A stretch of DNA of 64,000 bases from Dysidea avara (GCF_963678975.1 NC_089284.1:2503501-2567500); one strand, 5' to 3'; shown: positions 32,741 through 46,148, counted from the first letter of the stretch. Notes: a model not told the origin generated them from the letters alone. Numbers and translations: made by a program.

Positions 32741-33109
32741 TGTTCACTATTTGCCCTGCAATAGATTTTATTATAAGTAAAAATCATATGGTTATATCAC
32801 CCACGCTTAGTGTACACAGAAATTGATTACACACGTTGAGTAACCGCGTGGCTCCGCTTAATCTTCCTTGCAAAGGAGAATGAGTCTCAGGTAAAAAGGT
32901 CGCTGCTGCAACGTCCAAATCGTCGACTGGAGGAGAGCTCGGCGCACATCCGGGTTTTATACAGCCGCAAAAAGGAAGCACAAACGTGTTAATTGGTACC
33001 ATAGCCGGTTATATTTTTCACCAATCTTCGGTTACCCACATTCAAAAAGTTATCGCTATTCGTATCGTTTGGCATCCCATTAGTTGTTATGCAAAATAAA
33101 CATTATATA

Positions 33110-36100
33110 TTATAATTCATCTTCAGATAAAATTGCTTCAGGTGTCCTACTACCAATTCCTCTAAGTCTTGCAGCTTTTGCTTTCTCCTCCTCTTCACAT
33201 CGCATCTCGTACAACATAATGTTCAACGTCTCCTCTAAAATTTTTGCTTCAGGAAATTCAATCTTTGTCTGTTTTCTCTCAGTTGCATACACAATAGATT
33301 CACAACAGACTTCTGTGACCTTCTTCCCACTGCCATAGAACATCCAGTAACAGATTTCTCCTCTTCCGGTGCCACAAATGTCCTTGACAAATCTCACACG
33401 ACCGCTAAATTTCACTGACAACTTATCAAACAGTTCAATGTTTTTTAGCAGGTTATCGTCAGAGGTGCTGTGAAAAAATTGGCCACATAAAAATCACAAA
33501 ATTTTTGGTTATGCTTACATACTTCGTGTAAGAGTATTTGTTGTTTGCTCGATTATACAACAATTTAATCATCGGCTAAACAGAAAACATAATAAAAACT
33601 GTTAAGGAAAGAATAAAACCTTTACCTTGTTAGACTTTGATAATATTTTTTGCTCCTCTTCGATGCAAGTGATTACGGGTACTCGACATATCGGTAGCTG
33701 TTCATCTAAGTCTTGTAGATGTGTCTCTAATTGTTGCCTCAAACCATCAATAAGGTAGTACCTGCAGATGAAGGAGTTTGACAAGCTAAACAGAACATTC
33801 AGTAAAAGTTGGCCTGGAGGCATCAGTAAGTTTAGCAATTGCTTCAATCAAAACACTAGTTATTAGAATTTAATTTCGTGGTGTAGTAGAATAGTTAGAG
33901 GCTACAGAGCTTCAGCACAAAACACACAGTGACCTAAAGCAGGAAGAGCCTGGAGTAGCAGGCTACCATAAAACCTTAGAGGAAATCCTGATTAAGCAAT
34001 CGTACAATAAGCAAGCTGACATGTGGATTGCTAAGACATGGACACACACTATAAAGGAATCACAAGTTAACTATATAACAATTCATATTACATCTAACTC
34101 TGTGTATAACTATTCATACAATAATTCCTAAAATTTATTATCATAGAAATCGACCAAAAAGCCACAGGCCTCAACCTCAAAGACTTGCTGATTGTGAAAT
34201 ACCCAAGTGTACCAGAATCACTGTGAAATTTTTACACACAAGCAGCTTACTCACTTTGCCTCTGCAAGAAGTTCCTGAGTTTCCTTCTTTGCCTCTGGCA
34301 GTGGGACCGACCCATCACGGAGATAGTTGAGCATGGTCCCAAAATGTCTCCCATCTCTATCAATCAATACCCAACCTAATGAGACAGGATATTAGATGAA
34401 TGAATAACATCAATGAACTGACCAGCCCAGGTAGCAACTAATAAAACTATAATCACTAAAACAAACTATGCAGGGTGTTTCACTGACTGACATATAACTA
34501 ATTAAAAATTGAGAATTGAGACAATAGGCATCAAGTAGTATTTGGAATATAGAGAATAATGAAATACCTCATGCATATGTTACTTTCCATGGTTTATTTT
34601 GAATATAGTTTGATTCTAAGTTAGTTCCATTTAAGTAAAGACTTCACTTTGGGAATTTATCCATGCAGATAACATTTACGAAGTACTTAGCTGAATAATA
34701 TATTTAAAGGAGTTTATTTATATGCTGGGGACACATTGCACATAGACAGTTCCTTGGTCTTATTTCACTGAACTGTCTCCAAGTTCTCTTATCTGTTTAG
34801 TTAGATTTTATTAACCTACAAGTTTTCTGTACCAATGACCTTGGTTGATATCATATAGAATGATGACTATGTCTGAACAAGTCATGCACATACTGTCACT
34901 ATGGCACCATATACACAAATCATGTCGTTATACTGGGTTACGTCATAACACAGAAAGTGATCATATTATCATCACAAGTATCTGATAAATTTAGTATGGT
35001 ATCTCACTAGCAAAAAAGAAAAAAACTAAAAATTCTGGGACAATAATCTCCTGTTTCTATTATGACATATTTATTTCTTGTAAATAAACTTTTGAAAGGA
35101 ACATGAAATACTACAAAGGTATACTGAATAGGCAGAAAATTTGAAAGGGGATTATCACTGAAATTGTCAAATTTTAATCTGCAAAGATTGAAAATGCAGA
35201 GAAATCCAAGGGAAGCACTATGAACCTACACAGGTTATTCTGATGAAGATCTAGAAGATATACTAGCTACTGAGCATGGTCCCACAGCTGCAGCCAGATG
35301 TATCTTTTATGTTTCTCCAGAGGCACCCAGTGCAAGGTGTGTTCTCCTACTCCCACATACCAGATAGCTATTGTAGCTACATTGCTCATGGTCTCAGTAT
35401 TGGATGAAGCTGTAATACTTGAAGCTATCGTTTGAGCTGATATGACTAGCGCTTAGACTTTCATGACGCCATCTGAAATTTTGAAAGCAGTCTGTACAAG
35501 ATTAACGTGGGCCCCTGTGAGCAAGATGAAAACCATCAAATTTATCAATTCATCAAAAGACAAATTGTTTAATTTGCCAAATATTTTCCCAATCACAATT
35601 TATACTTTTACGGAAGCAGATTATGCCATTCTCATTAATCCTTGAGGTGCTGAGGGTTACTGTAATTGTCTTGTGTGGCTGTGCAAATTTATTGTTATCA
35701 CTTTATCATTCATAGGTTAAAAACAAGATGCCATTAGGCTTCTTGATGAGTTTAACAAATGAAACATGTGGATTGTTCCGCAAGCGCTTTATTCGAAAGT
35801 TTAAAATATGGTGATTTTGGCTGTTCGTCTTGGCCTTCCTCGCTTCTTGATGAACTCTCAATGTACAAAAAAAATTCTTTTCAACCATAGTAGTGTATTA
35901 CATCTAGTGATACTCCACTGAGGGATCGACAAACTCATGGAGACAAGATTTTGAAATCTTTACGATTTCAAGATTTCCATAATACTTTAATTATCGTTAA
36001 CTAGACCATCAATCTACAACATTTCAGGCCAGGCTTCTTTCGGGTCCCTCGGATTTAGACTGGAAGCCTCTTGTATGGCTCTTTAAATTAACGAGCCTTC

Positions 36101-39100
36101 ATGGATCACGTGGTCGGTGTACTACAAAAGGCTACTGTAATGCCTAGCAGGATTATGGTCCACGTGATGTCCGATGTGTTGTCACACAAATACTAAGTTA
36201 CTACACTATTCGCTGCACTTGTTTTGTGCAAATTTGAGCCAAAGCTACTGTAAGTTGTTCATTACGTACAAATTGCATTTTTATGGTGTGCTAACCAAGG
36301 TGATCATAGTAATTGTGGCAGAAATTGGGACAAAGCAGCAAAGTCAATCCACACGTTGTCACCTGCTACTACAGATCTGGAGATAGTACATCCATATGTT
36401 TATTTAAAGGTTTTACACAATAGTGCTTCATTTACATTGTACTTTGCATGGGAGAACCAAAGTATGCTGTATACTATAGCTAAAGCACCACCACCACCAC
36501 CACCACGTGTGTGTACGGAAAAAGCAGCACAAGGGTGTGTGTCGAGGTTGTATTTCTGTATACATGCACAGTGGTGCTTTTAGGTAATAAGGTGGACCAA
36601 TTTATTGTGCATTCCACTGGGGAAACCAACCTACAGAACTATTCATATATGGCTTGTCACTTTAACCCTGCAACAAGATTACAAGGGAAGTACAGTACAC
36701 ATAGACAATGTCAACAGTACTAGTAGAACATAAGGTGTGAAAATGAGCACTCTTGTTACTAAAAATAACACTCTCTAACATATAGCCTTTTAGCATCTTG
36801 CCCATGCTTCATTATCTACCATATAGCACTCATAGCCCCGGGTGATAGTGAATTACAAACTTACAATAAAATCACCCACAGAAACCGGAACTTTACAACC
36901 CTACACTAAAAACCACAAAAGTGCAGAAATTCTAGGTATAACTGCTATACAATATTCAAATTGTTCACAAAAATCAAGTTAATGGCAAGCGAAAACATTA
37001 AAAACACTACAAAGTACCCAACCATACATATATTAATCCTGTATAACATAGCGAAACAAGTGTTCCAACTTTTGAAGGGAAATTATTACTTATGTAACCA
37101 CTCACTTCAAAATGGAAATCACATAATACAGCACCTCAGAGTAAACATAAATGAAAAGGTATAAGCGGAAGGGATAATATTTCCAAGAGTTCATACAAAT
37201 ATTATGAGCTCTTGATATTTCCTATCAATGAAATACATGTACAAGATCACAATACCCCAGTCAGTACAAAGCCAAAACAGTGAAAGCTACTCCAGCTGAG
37301 CCCAGCAAATATACAATAACTGTTTATTCACTGTGAAAGGTTCCTATGGTAACACAACCTAAGTTGACTCAGCAAACCCTAGTTTTTGAAAGTTTAGGTG
37401 TACACTATTATGGTACATTACTTTGTCTACATTCAACATTAAGTTAGGTATGTGGCTTCTGTGTAAGTCCCTGCACTAATATTGTGTGTAAACATTACCA
37501 AAAATGTTAACAGTTTCTTCTTAGAGATTTGAAAGCCTAATTATTGTGACATACAATCATGATCCTAAGAACCTGTTTGTGCTATTTAGCTGTAGTAAAC
37601 AAGCAGACAGAGCATTACAATACATTGTACCATAATCTGTCCAAGACATTAACAAAGTAATTGGGACTTTCTTACAAAGAAAAAAAAATTATCCTAACGT
37701 TTTGATCACAACAGGCTTGCTTGGTCCCGCATGCATTACTATAGAGTACAAATAACTGTGTGCAGTAAGTGTTTAAAAATAAAAAAAATGTACAAACCAA
37801 ACACAGAGGAACACATAATTATGCATGTAGCACTAAAAAGTATTAAAGACAGATGATCAAATCACAAAATACATATGAGCTGTTATTCATAGGTAAAAAA
37901 CCAACTACACTACCAGACTGTTGGTTTTAACCCTCACTATGGTTTTAACCCTCACTACAGCTTTATAACTTTGCCTATACCCTTAGCTGTCATCCTAGTC
38001 CATTTTGAAGCCTACCTGGTGAACAGCCCACCACCCCCAGTGTAATAATAAATTGATACATCTTATTGGTAAATTCTTTACACATATAATTGTGGCGAGT
38101 ATAATTTTTAAATCGTTTATCTTGAGGTGCAGTTTGAACAAACCAGTCACATCATACAGTACTGTACTGTAAAGGTCATGAAGGTTCGGGCTTTCCTGTC
38201 CACCCAGTCTCATTTGACCTTCACAACAGCTTGGTAGATTGACTAAACAGCTACACCTGCAGGTGTAGGCAATTTTTCTTGTACTTCATAATTAATTGAC
38301 CACGCATACCACATAGCAAGACTCCAGACATATCATAAAGCACATTTCACATCAGAACACATACCCCAACTATTAATTACTGCTTCGTTTTCATAGTAAT
38401 GTCCCGCCCGTTACACAGCGCAACAAACAAAGAACAATACAAGAAATACCTCTGCAATCAATCCAATCACTACAGATCTGTGATAGTCAGCACTAGAAAC
38501 CATTACGTGCTACCTGTGAATCAATACCTACATAGTAGTGCAGAAAGAAACGAGTGATGCGTCTATTGTAACTGCTGTGGTGCACAAACGGTGGACCAAA
38601 ACAATGTCACAGTGAAGAAATCAAGCCCATAGTTTTAACTATAGTTAAGTCTTGCTTGGCTGCATGAAGGCATCAGTCAATTAGAAGAAAAAATTCAGAT
38701 TTAAAATAATAATTCGATAGAAACTTGTTGAAAGGGTTGGGGGTTGCTGTGAAGGCATTTTAGGGTTTGATTATGCCTAAGGGATATTTAATCCCTTATC
38801 TTCAATCATGGTTATACTACTGACTAACTATAAGACTGAAGTAGAGATTAAATGTCCACTACATAGTTGCAGGTATAGGCAACTTTCCTTGTTTGACAAA
38901 ATACCCTTCTCTTTTTCTCGTGCATGATCTCTACAATCAAGAATTCATATATATATATATACACTGAGGATAGTACCTTACTCTCATATACCCCTGTAGA
39001 AGGGTGTATCATGAAGTTATGACGTGTTGTGGTTTGTAACATAAAAGCAGTTACAAAAGTGCAAAGTTGTTAGTATTGTGCCACACTTGCAACACTCTGG

Positions 39101-40394
39101 ACGGCTAAGGGAGCCTACACAGCAGGCATGTCTATAAAATGAATCCAGTAGGTGGAAAATGCATCTACTGTGGGCTATTAGCCTGCAAATAGGCATGACA
39201 CGCATTAGTGTCATATACCTAAAACCACAGGTGAGTATATACTTACCTAACTGCAAGTGAATATATAGACATATTGCAATCTAGGGTGTGGCACTATAAA
39301 ATCATGTGCGCACAGTAAGATGCCATTTTCGAGAGCAAAAAATGTATGTGTGAAGGAATCGTGTACTGAAAGATAGACTGTTGGTACTTCAAATGAAGTT
39401 AGTAGGTAAAAGTACATAACATACTTGTGCTGTGGTGACTAATTCTGCTTAGGGAAGGTTTTTGCAATAGAACGTTTGATACTTTTGCCCTCACATTTTA
39501 CTGGAAATCTGAAGCCATTTCTATTGGACCGTGTCTTAGGTTGCAACATGTCTATATACTATATAATACCCAGAAGCAGGTAACATTACTCCTACATTTA
39601 ACAGGTCATTTATTAATATGTCCTAGGTATATACAGAACATTTACTAAGTCCTACAATTGATTGTCTGTTGTCAGTTGCTAGACAACCAACTCTCTACTA
39701 CGCCAATTACAATAAGGCCAGGCAAACTTGATTACTTGTTTTTCATTAGGATTTCCATACGAGTGGGAGGTCATTTTTCATTATTCATTATTAAAGAAAG
39801 TACTCCAAATCAAGCTGTCTGTTACTAAAAAGGGTAAAGCCTTTTAAGAACTAGTACTTACGTTTTACCAGTTTCCAAGGTGACATTTGCTCTTTAAAAC
39901 AATAGCCAGCCTTCTTAGCATCAAAATACGTGTGCACATGGATAACAGCAATAATGAAATTAGAAGTACTGGTAATAGGGATGCGAAACAATTAATCAAG
40001 TTTGCCTGGCCTATGGGGGTAGACAATTAAAATTGTGATAGCTGATAACGAAAACATTAGAATACACATTTTCAACTGCATTGCTGAAGTACGGACATTA
40101 ACTCATAGCTATGATTTATCATTTAAATATTGTTATATATCACCACGTACCGTCTCCGTCCGTCTTTACGTCCAGCCTACCGCTAAACATGGCTCGAAGC
40201 ATGTTGTCTTGCTTCGTCAAGGTGTCCAGCGTTGTGTAATATAAAAACCCGCCAATGTTCAGCTTCACATACTTGGATGTGTGCTTAATAGCTTCAAGGG
40301 CTTTCTCTTCAGACGACAACTCGGACTTCTGCGTGGGCGAGGCAGGCAACTGCGTATCTTTCTCCTTCAGTAAAACAGGTCCACCTTCGGCCAT
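33110..40394 (-). CDS. BACURD: BACURD-type BTB/KCTD adaptor for cullin-3 (KCTD10/KCTD13/TNFAIP1 family)
   Basis: Five exons, 40394-40151, 34375-34255, 33761-33626, 33575-33523 and 33467-33110, sum to exactly 304 codons (303 aa; vertebrate members about 315-330). The BTB/T1 domain is [46 protein letters not shown] and [10 protein letters not shown]. The conserved post-BTB part includes [43 protein letters not shown] and [13 protein letters not shown]. These proteins are substrate receptors for CUL3 ubiquitin ligase, acting for example on RhoA. Start at ATG 40394 (MAEGGP); the open frame extends upstream only to a non-ATG codon. Intron 1 is 5.8 kb and full of repeats. The stop lies 370 bp upstream of the globin start, same strand. 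Confidence 0.95.
34376..40150. other. 5.8-kb first intron of the BACURD gene
   Basis: No exon supported. It contains a CCA trinucleotide run at 36490-36507, AT-rich sequence, an inverted copy (about 38550-38830) of the repeat also at 42780-43030 and 50050-50270, a TA microsatellite at 38950-38961, and the repeat at 39720-40020. A + frame at 35463-35645 has no recognisable family. Confidence 0.6.
39720..40020 (+). repeat. Interspersed repeat, + copy of the 8560-8830 family
   Basis: Matches in opposite orientation the stretch at 8.56-8.83 kb (TCCAAATCAAGCTGTCTGTT, CCTTTTAAGAACTAGTACTT, AGCCAGCCTTCTTAGCATCA). Both ends carry GCCAGGCAAACTTGAT or ATCAAGTTTGCCTGGC, that is, terminal inverted repeats (about 39718 and 40001-40016), so this is probably a full MITE of about 300 bp. 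Confidence 0.7.
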
Positions 40395-40580
40395 CAAATG
40401 TTGTTCCTTAACTTCACTGTAGACGTAAGGCAACTCAGCAACATTACCGATAATCGACCTAAGCACTTATTTTGTACAAGGCGCAACGCACCAAATTTAG
40501 TAACATTTGGTTACTAAATATAGACACAATCTATTTTAAGAACACAAAATGCTCATACACACAAAAATTATCTTTAACAA

Positions 40581-43500
40581 TTATGAATTGTACTTTCTGA
40601 CTAAAACAAGGGCTAGAGTCCAAGTATTGCCCAAAGCAACAATAAAAAACAGCACACCAAGAATTGGAACCTGTAGGGAAAAAAAACAAAACAAACAAAC
40701 ACTATGTGCTGATATACGCAATGATGTATTGTACTGTACCTGCCACAAAGTCTGGCACTCCTGCATATAATACATATTATACAATCTGTAGGAATTTGCC
40801 AACTGGAAAACCTGTAGTTGAATAATTCAAAGTTTGCACTTGGACAACTACATAACTCACATAAGTGTAAAGCAAGAAAGGGACAAGAAAATAAAGATCT
40901 CCCATTGATCTACTTCTCATGCCAGCATCTAAACAAAGAGAAGATTACACTACATGGTTTACTAGCATTGTATGTACATACCCTGTACAAAATCCATTTG
41001 ATGTGCTCTTCCTAGTGTACGCAATTTGTACAGTTGTCCCTTCTGATATATAAACTGCAAGTACATGATACCACCTAGATGGGATTGATCACTAAACAAT
41101 AAGGTGTGGTCATTTAGGGAGTGGCTTACTTATTGTGAGTGTGAAGTAGAGAAACTGCATCTGAAAGTTGCGATAGCATTCACCTTCTGGCCTACAAATA
41201 AGCATACTGTGACATGATTTGTTTTACTTACTAGACATCTTACCATATCAGAAATATTCCAGCTATTGCTATGGAGAAGTAATGATGGAGGACCCACCAA
41301 GTGGATATCCTAAGAAATAAAATACTATAAATTATTATAAATCCAGTAGTGATTTCCATAGGCAATTCTAAGGTCCCCCCCCCCTGCTAAAAAATAAGTT
41401 CTGAAAATCTTGGGGAAAAGTTGCAGTATAGATTGGCATTGTTATTAGCATAAATTTTCAAGCCTTCAAAATGAAAAAATCCTGCAGCTTTTGCCTCTAC
41501 TTTATATTAAAGCCACACAACAATAGTCATGCTGTGCCCTACTTGTCTTCCCCTCCCCCGGTCATGAATACAGGCATGAATGTGTAGGTCAAGTCTAGAA
41601 TTACCACTGGTGATTTCTTGTCTACATATTAGAGTACAGTTGGCTCCAAAAATCGAGTTATGTGTGTGTTTCCTCAAGTACTTCAAAGCTTTACACTTTA
41701 GCAGAAAACTAATATATATATTTTATACAATAACATCCTTATCAATTTCACAAGAAGCCATGATGTGTCTTTTCTCCTTCTACTATACACCACATAGTTT
41801 GCATGCACTTATAATTTTCAAAGAAATTAAATCATCTAAAGGATCATATCATTTGTACTAGTAATAGCATGGGTAGCAGTGAAATTTGGGATAAATACCA
41901 CGAGTGTTGTATTGGAAATGGGGATAAATTTCACGAGGCGAAGCCGAGTGAAATTTACCATTTTCAATACAACAAGAGTGGTATTTATCCCAAAATTTCA
42001 CTGCTATACCCATGCTATTCCCAGTTAATACCATACTCGCTGTATATACGCATGCTGTGCATTAGGCTGATAAGCGTACGCAATTTGTCACTATGTACTA
42101 AACACGCGTAAACACTAATTGGCGCTACATTGTTAACATAAATTTCTAGCCAATGAAATTGCAATTACAACTTTTTCACTGCTGTCAGTGAAATACGGGA
42201 TAAATTTCACTGCTACTATTGAGACTTTTGTATGGGCAGTGAAACGGGTATGGTATTAGCTGGTGAATAGCACACATGCTAAGAATTTGATCACTTGGGA
42301 TGATGTGGTTATAGTGCATACTGACATTTGGAGTCCAGTATCTACATGAATCCTTCAAGTGGAGCAGGATCAAGTTTCACGTTAGAGAACATAAACATGG
42401 TGTGAAAGGAGACATCCTCATTGGCCATGTACTGTGAAATTTCCTGCCTCACACCATCAACAAACTTATAGATAGCATTTTGGCCACATGTGCTTATCAA
42501 GTATGGTACAAGAAACAATCACACACTAAATAAAAACATGCACTTAACAACCACACTATAAGGCATGGACTACACCACATGTGCTCTAAGTCACCTTTGT
42601 GCTAAAATTTCTTAGCCTTAATACAGTCAGGATAGTATATAAAGTGCTTCACTAGAGGTATTGGCCTTTTGTAGAGGTGCCTTTCTATACAGGTGGTTGG
42701 TTCTACTGTACAACAGTCTTATAACCATGATCCCTAGTAGCACAGTGTCAACATCAAACAGTATTATCAGTATGGTAATACTGTATCATGGAGGTTTGGG
42801 CTTGTTTGACCAAAAATATCACCCAAAAAACCAGCCTCACTTTTCCTTCATAACAAGTTGGCGGCATTGGTTAAGCATAACCAAGCTCAAAAATGCCTTC
42901 AGAGTGACCCCAACCCTTCCTTCCAACAAGTTTCTATGGAATTTTACACATTTTCTATTTAACAGAATTTTCTACTGACTGACTAACTGATGCCTCCAGC
43001 CAAACATGACTATGGTTAATGCTACTGGCTTGATTTCTTCATGGCTCAATGTTGCTTCAGCCCAAGACATGCCTTTTTGCTAATTGCATGCCACATTTGT
43101 CCTCCTTTAAATTGGGTTCCCTCCACTACTGTGTAGGTGTTGATTTGCAGTAACACATGAACATGTGGTTTCAGTGCACAAGAATCGTCCATAATTTCCT
43201 GTACTGCTTGCAGACATACTGTAAGCATGTACTTTGTTTTGTAAAAAGCACTTAATCCTGGGTGAAATTAATAAGTTGCAGTTTGGTGTATACAGAACTT
43301 CACCAGACTTGTCATGTATGTATTCTATAAACGGAAAAGTGATGATTCACTGTATTACACTGAGATCGGCATACTACCCTCCTCAATCAAACGATTTTTG
43401 CATAATTTGTTTTAGTGGCACTCTAAAGCGTGTCCAACCTGACCTCTCTTGTTTTGTTGCTTTCTAATTCTATGATCTCTACATAAAATTTCTTACACTT

Positions 43501-44743
43501 GTAGGATCATATATTGAGCCTTGGATTTAAAACAAAAAAAAAACAAAAAAAACTATTAACCTCAGATATCATTAAACACCATTAGATGCTAACGGACTGG
43601 TCGTTCTCACCGTGTACGCTGTAAACAGTGGGTTTTGTTGATAATTTACTCCCCATTCATCACCTGTACTACAAACTTGTAAAACAAACCAGTAAATAAT
43701 AGTGTAAGAGACACCATGCACAATATGCTGGTCATGTCCATGGTTGAAAATATTAAAATAAGACCTTGAAACTATTTTGATCTTGAAACTATTTCGAAAA
43801 GAAATTTTCAACAGGAACACCTTACAGTGTGGTAAAAGAGTATGAGTGAGCGCATCAACAAACTAAGAACTTGATCTGCAAGTTATAACAGAAATTACAT
43901 AGAGTGATGCTAGTCGTACTAAACAAATACATAGACCAGCTCCTTATGCTGTAAACCCAACTTCCAATGTTACACACCATATATAGTTTAGATATCCTGT
44001 CATCCACAACAAAAACTAACTTTGAACCATTTCTGATCAGGATTTGCTCCCTGACAGTCAAAGCAAGGTAGAACCATGCTGACACAAACTGCAAGATGAA
44101 TTCTGGCAGACGAGTATAACCTCTAATCCAGATAGCTAATAATGACAGTATGCAGATTACAATTGTCACATTTCTCTTGAAGTTCTCGTAACGTTCCTTA
44201 TAAACCAACCTGCAGAAAAATTCTCATCATATTAGCCTTACAAGAGGACCACTTACTTATCTTCACTGTTAGGAATAGTGACATTGATACTGCCAACAAT
44301 TGACCTCAAAAATAAACTGTGGTTTGAAATTTAAAGATTGGTCATCATCACAATAAACAATAGCTACGCACTTGTTGGGTTGTGGTAATGTTTCACGAAT
44401 TTTTTTCAGGCTTTCCTCAACTTCTGTTACTTCTTTAGCGGTCACTTCTTGGCCAGAAGTACCCTTAGATCTGAAATAATACAACACCTAAACACTGCTT
44501 TCAGTTAACACAATGTACAATTGCTTTTTAATTGTCGATAACTTCTTTAACTGTTTCTGAGAGGAGGTAAAGCAGGATTTTTCTAGTTTCTTAACCTCTT
44601 CTTTGAGTCTCTTTAACTCGGTGTATTGCTCCTGATAGAGTGTTAACAATGTAGTGACAGATTATTCATATGATAATAACCGTCTGCACCTTGAGTGTAT
44701 TGTATTCTTCCCTCCACGCGTCATTCTGAACGACGCCATTCAT
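40581..44743 (-). CDS. TMEM120: TMEM120 (TMPIT/TACAN) membrane protein
   Basis: Eleven exons: 44743-44690, 44631-44519, 44470-44372, 44316-44257, 44209-44021, 41309-41244, 41191-41130, 41074-40982, 40928-40804, 40760-40740 and 40670-40581. They sum to 324 codons (323 aa; human TMEM120A 343). An N-terminal coiled coil (KRLKEEVKKLEKS) precedes LFLRSIVGSINVTIPN, YKERYENFK, a membrane helix, LTVREQILIRNGS, TWWVLHHYFS, QFIYQKGQLYKLRTLGRAHQ and LGVLFFIVALGNTW, all positions that fit the family. Members are nuclear-envelope/ER six-helix proteins with an ELOVL-like fold, linked to fat-cell differentiation; a mechanosensing role is disputed. Exon 10 is only 21 nt, and intron 9 about 43 nt. Intron 5 (2.7 kb) holds repeats. 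The start is 112 bp from the divergent UBZ gene start. Confidence 0.95.
41310..44020. other. TMEM120 intron 5 with repeats
   Basis: Contains a hairpin at 41863-42020, a repeat at about 42780-43230 (also at 50050-50500 and inverted at 38550-38830), and open - strand fragments at 43046-43204 and 42341-42480. The latter reads as an open stretch ending in TAG, but neither fragment has a recognisable family or consistent splice links. I read them as remains of a transposon. Confidence 0.5.
41863..42020. repeat. Near-perfect hairpin
   Basis: AGCATGGGTAGCAGTGAAAT then TTGGGATAAATACCACGAG at the left is mirrored by CTGCTATACCCATGCTATTC and TGGTATTTATCCCAAAATTT at the right, closing on CACGAGGCGAAGCCGAG. 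A further single arm copy (CAGTGAAATACGGGATAAAT) follows at 42187. Foldback MITE family; compare 57111-57231. Confidence 0.75.
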
Positions 44744-44854
44744 TGCGATAAGTGCAACGTTACTACTAACAACTTTGCCAAATCAGCAATGTTATCACTA
44801 CATCATTTCTCCGTGTTACTATGATGGGCGTTAAATAGAACGTCAAGATGACGA
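44744..44854. promoter_or_regulatory. Shared bidirectional promoter region (TMEM120 - / UBZ gene +)
   Basis: Only 111 bp separate the two start codons. The interval has no TATA box. It is moderately CpG-bearing (AACGCC/GGGCG) relative to its surroundings. Both transcription start sites must lie in it or overlap the first exons. Confidence 0.6.
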
Positions 44855-46148
44855 ATGGCGAGTTTTCCCGTTGTTGGTGGTGCGAGGAAAAAGCTGACAC
44901 TACAGACGAAGAAAAGATACCAGTTGTCTTCTCCCGTTACTACAAAGCAGCCAAAATCTGAAGAAAAGAGTAAACCTCCTTCAACATCGAGATGTGACGA
45001 CACCTTGAGGTACGATATGCGTGTGATATTGGTTTAGGTAATTTAATTTTATTGGTGTTATAAAGAAAGCGGCTATATTCTTATTGTGTGCCCTCATCCA
45101 ATCTGGTACCACCTCTCCCAGCCTCAAAAGTAAGCAAACACTATGGAGGTGTACTAGCACGTGATACACTTACCTGTAGCTTGCAGCAGATTCCGGCACT
45201 GAAGTCAAGCCAATTTTGTCCTCCTTGCCTCCTTCAAATTTTGAACTTTTGACTCGTAGGTTGCCTGTTCCATTGGATTTGAGGAAGTGCCCAGGTGAAT
45301 CAGTGATTGTTTTGGATGATCCAACAGACACCTGTGATCATAAAGTTCCAGACTTTAAAACTCCCTGCAAGCAGCATGTGAGTGTGGCTACACCATTTAT
45401 GCAACAGCACAGAGTAGCATCACATGACCATGACATTGTGCAGAAAGGTATGAGAAGGGCTCATAGTACACATGTGATCCAGGCTACAGTAACACATCAA
45501 AGAGATATAAATACAACCCTGAAGAACAAAGGCCACTACACACAACAGAAGAAACCTTCCTTCTTAAATAATGATCATTTACACCGATCATCACACAAAC
45601 ATGAATCAAGCAGTTCAGTTATTAGTCATCAAACTTCAAATAACCACTCAAATACTGATGGTCGAGGGATTATTAAGACCAGTACTCATAACCAAGTACT
45701 GAGTTGTCACAAGCGCACATGGATTGAAGTTAATGATGAAGACGATGAATTTGATGAACTATGTCAGATGGTTGATCTGTCTGACTCATTTGATGATAGT
45801 GAACTAGTTTCTGTGACAACACCTGACAGTAACCATGGATACAACACTTGGACATGTCCCATGTGTAATGAAATCTTTATAGGAAGGTGAGTATAGTACA
45901 TTGTTTGGTCAAACAATTTTTCATTCAATCTTCCAATACCTATGTTCCCTGTTGCAAGTGTAAATTTTGTGGTGTTTGCATTGTTGTATATCAATGAAAT
46001 TTAGACAGGTGACCATCAACATTAAAGATTTTATTCATTGTGTTGTACATATTGTTATGTTGAAATCATCTTTTATTGTTTACTTTGTAGGTCTGCAGAA
46101 GAACATGAGAACCATTTGGTGCAGTGTCTGGCTATGGATGTGGTGTAA
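44855..46148 (+). CDS. UBZ-type zinc-finger protein, FAAP20-like
   Basis: Exon 1 opens at ATG 44855 with a basic stretch. A large second exon from about 45187 to 45885 codes for a His/Ser/Thr-rich linker and an acidic patch (EVNDEDDEFDEL). The last exon is 46091-46148. The C-terminus is a C2HC ubiquitin-binding zinc finger split by the last intron: WTCPMCNEIF, then HENHLVQCLAMD and stop. FAAP20 of the Fanconi anaemia core has the same layout, with a SCPMCxxxF...HLAQCL finger at the very end. A role in DNA repair is therefore inferred, not shown; RAD18-, SLX4- or SPRTN-type UBZ4 fingers are alternatives. The exon 1-2 junction is unresolved. A strong donor at 45010 gives the wrong phase. A weaker GTGTGA donor at 45021 restores frame. 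Confidence 0.6.

Noticed and set aside
32784-33002. - strand frame between globin and BACURD
   Set aside because: No family motif, and no splice link to the globin, which has its own ATG at 32740.
43572-43820. - strand frame as a TMEM120 exon
   Set aside because: The correct next exon (TWWVLHHYFS) is at 41309-41244 in matching phase; this fragment has no counterpart in the family.
45216-45300. TTG-initiated start for the UBZ protein
   Set aside because: The frame simply enters from an upstream splice acceptor (about 45186); a TTG start is not expected in animals.
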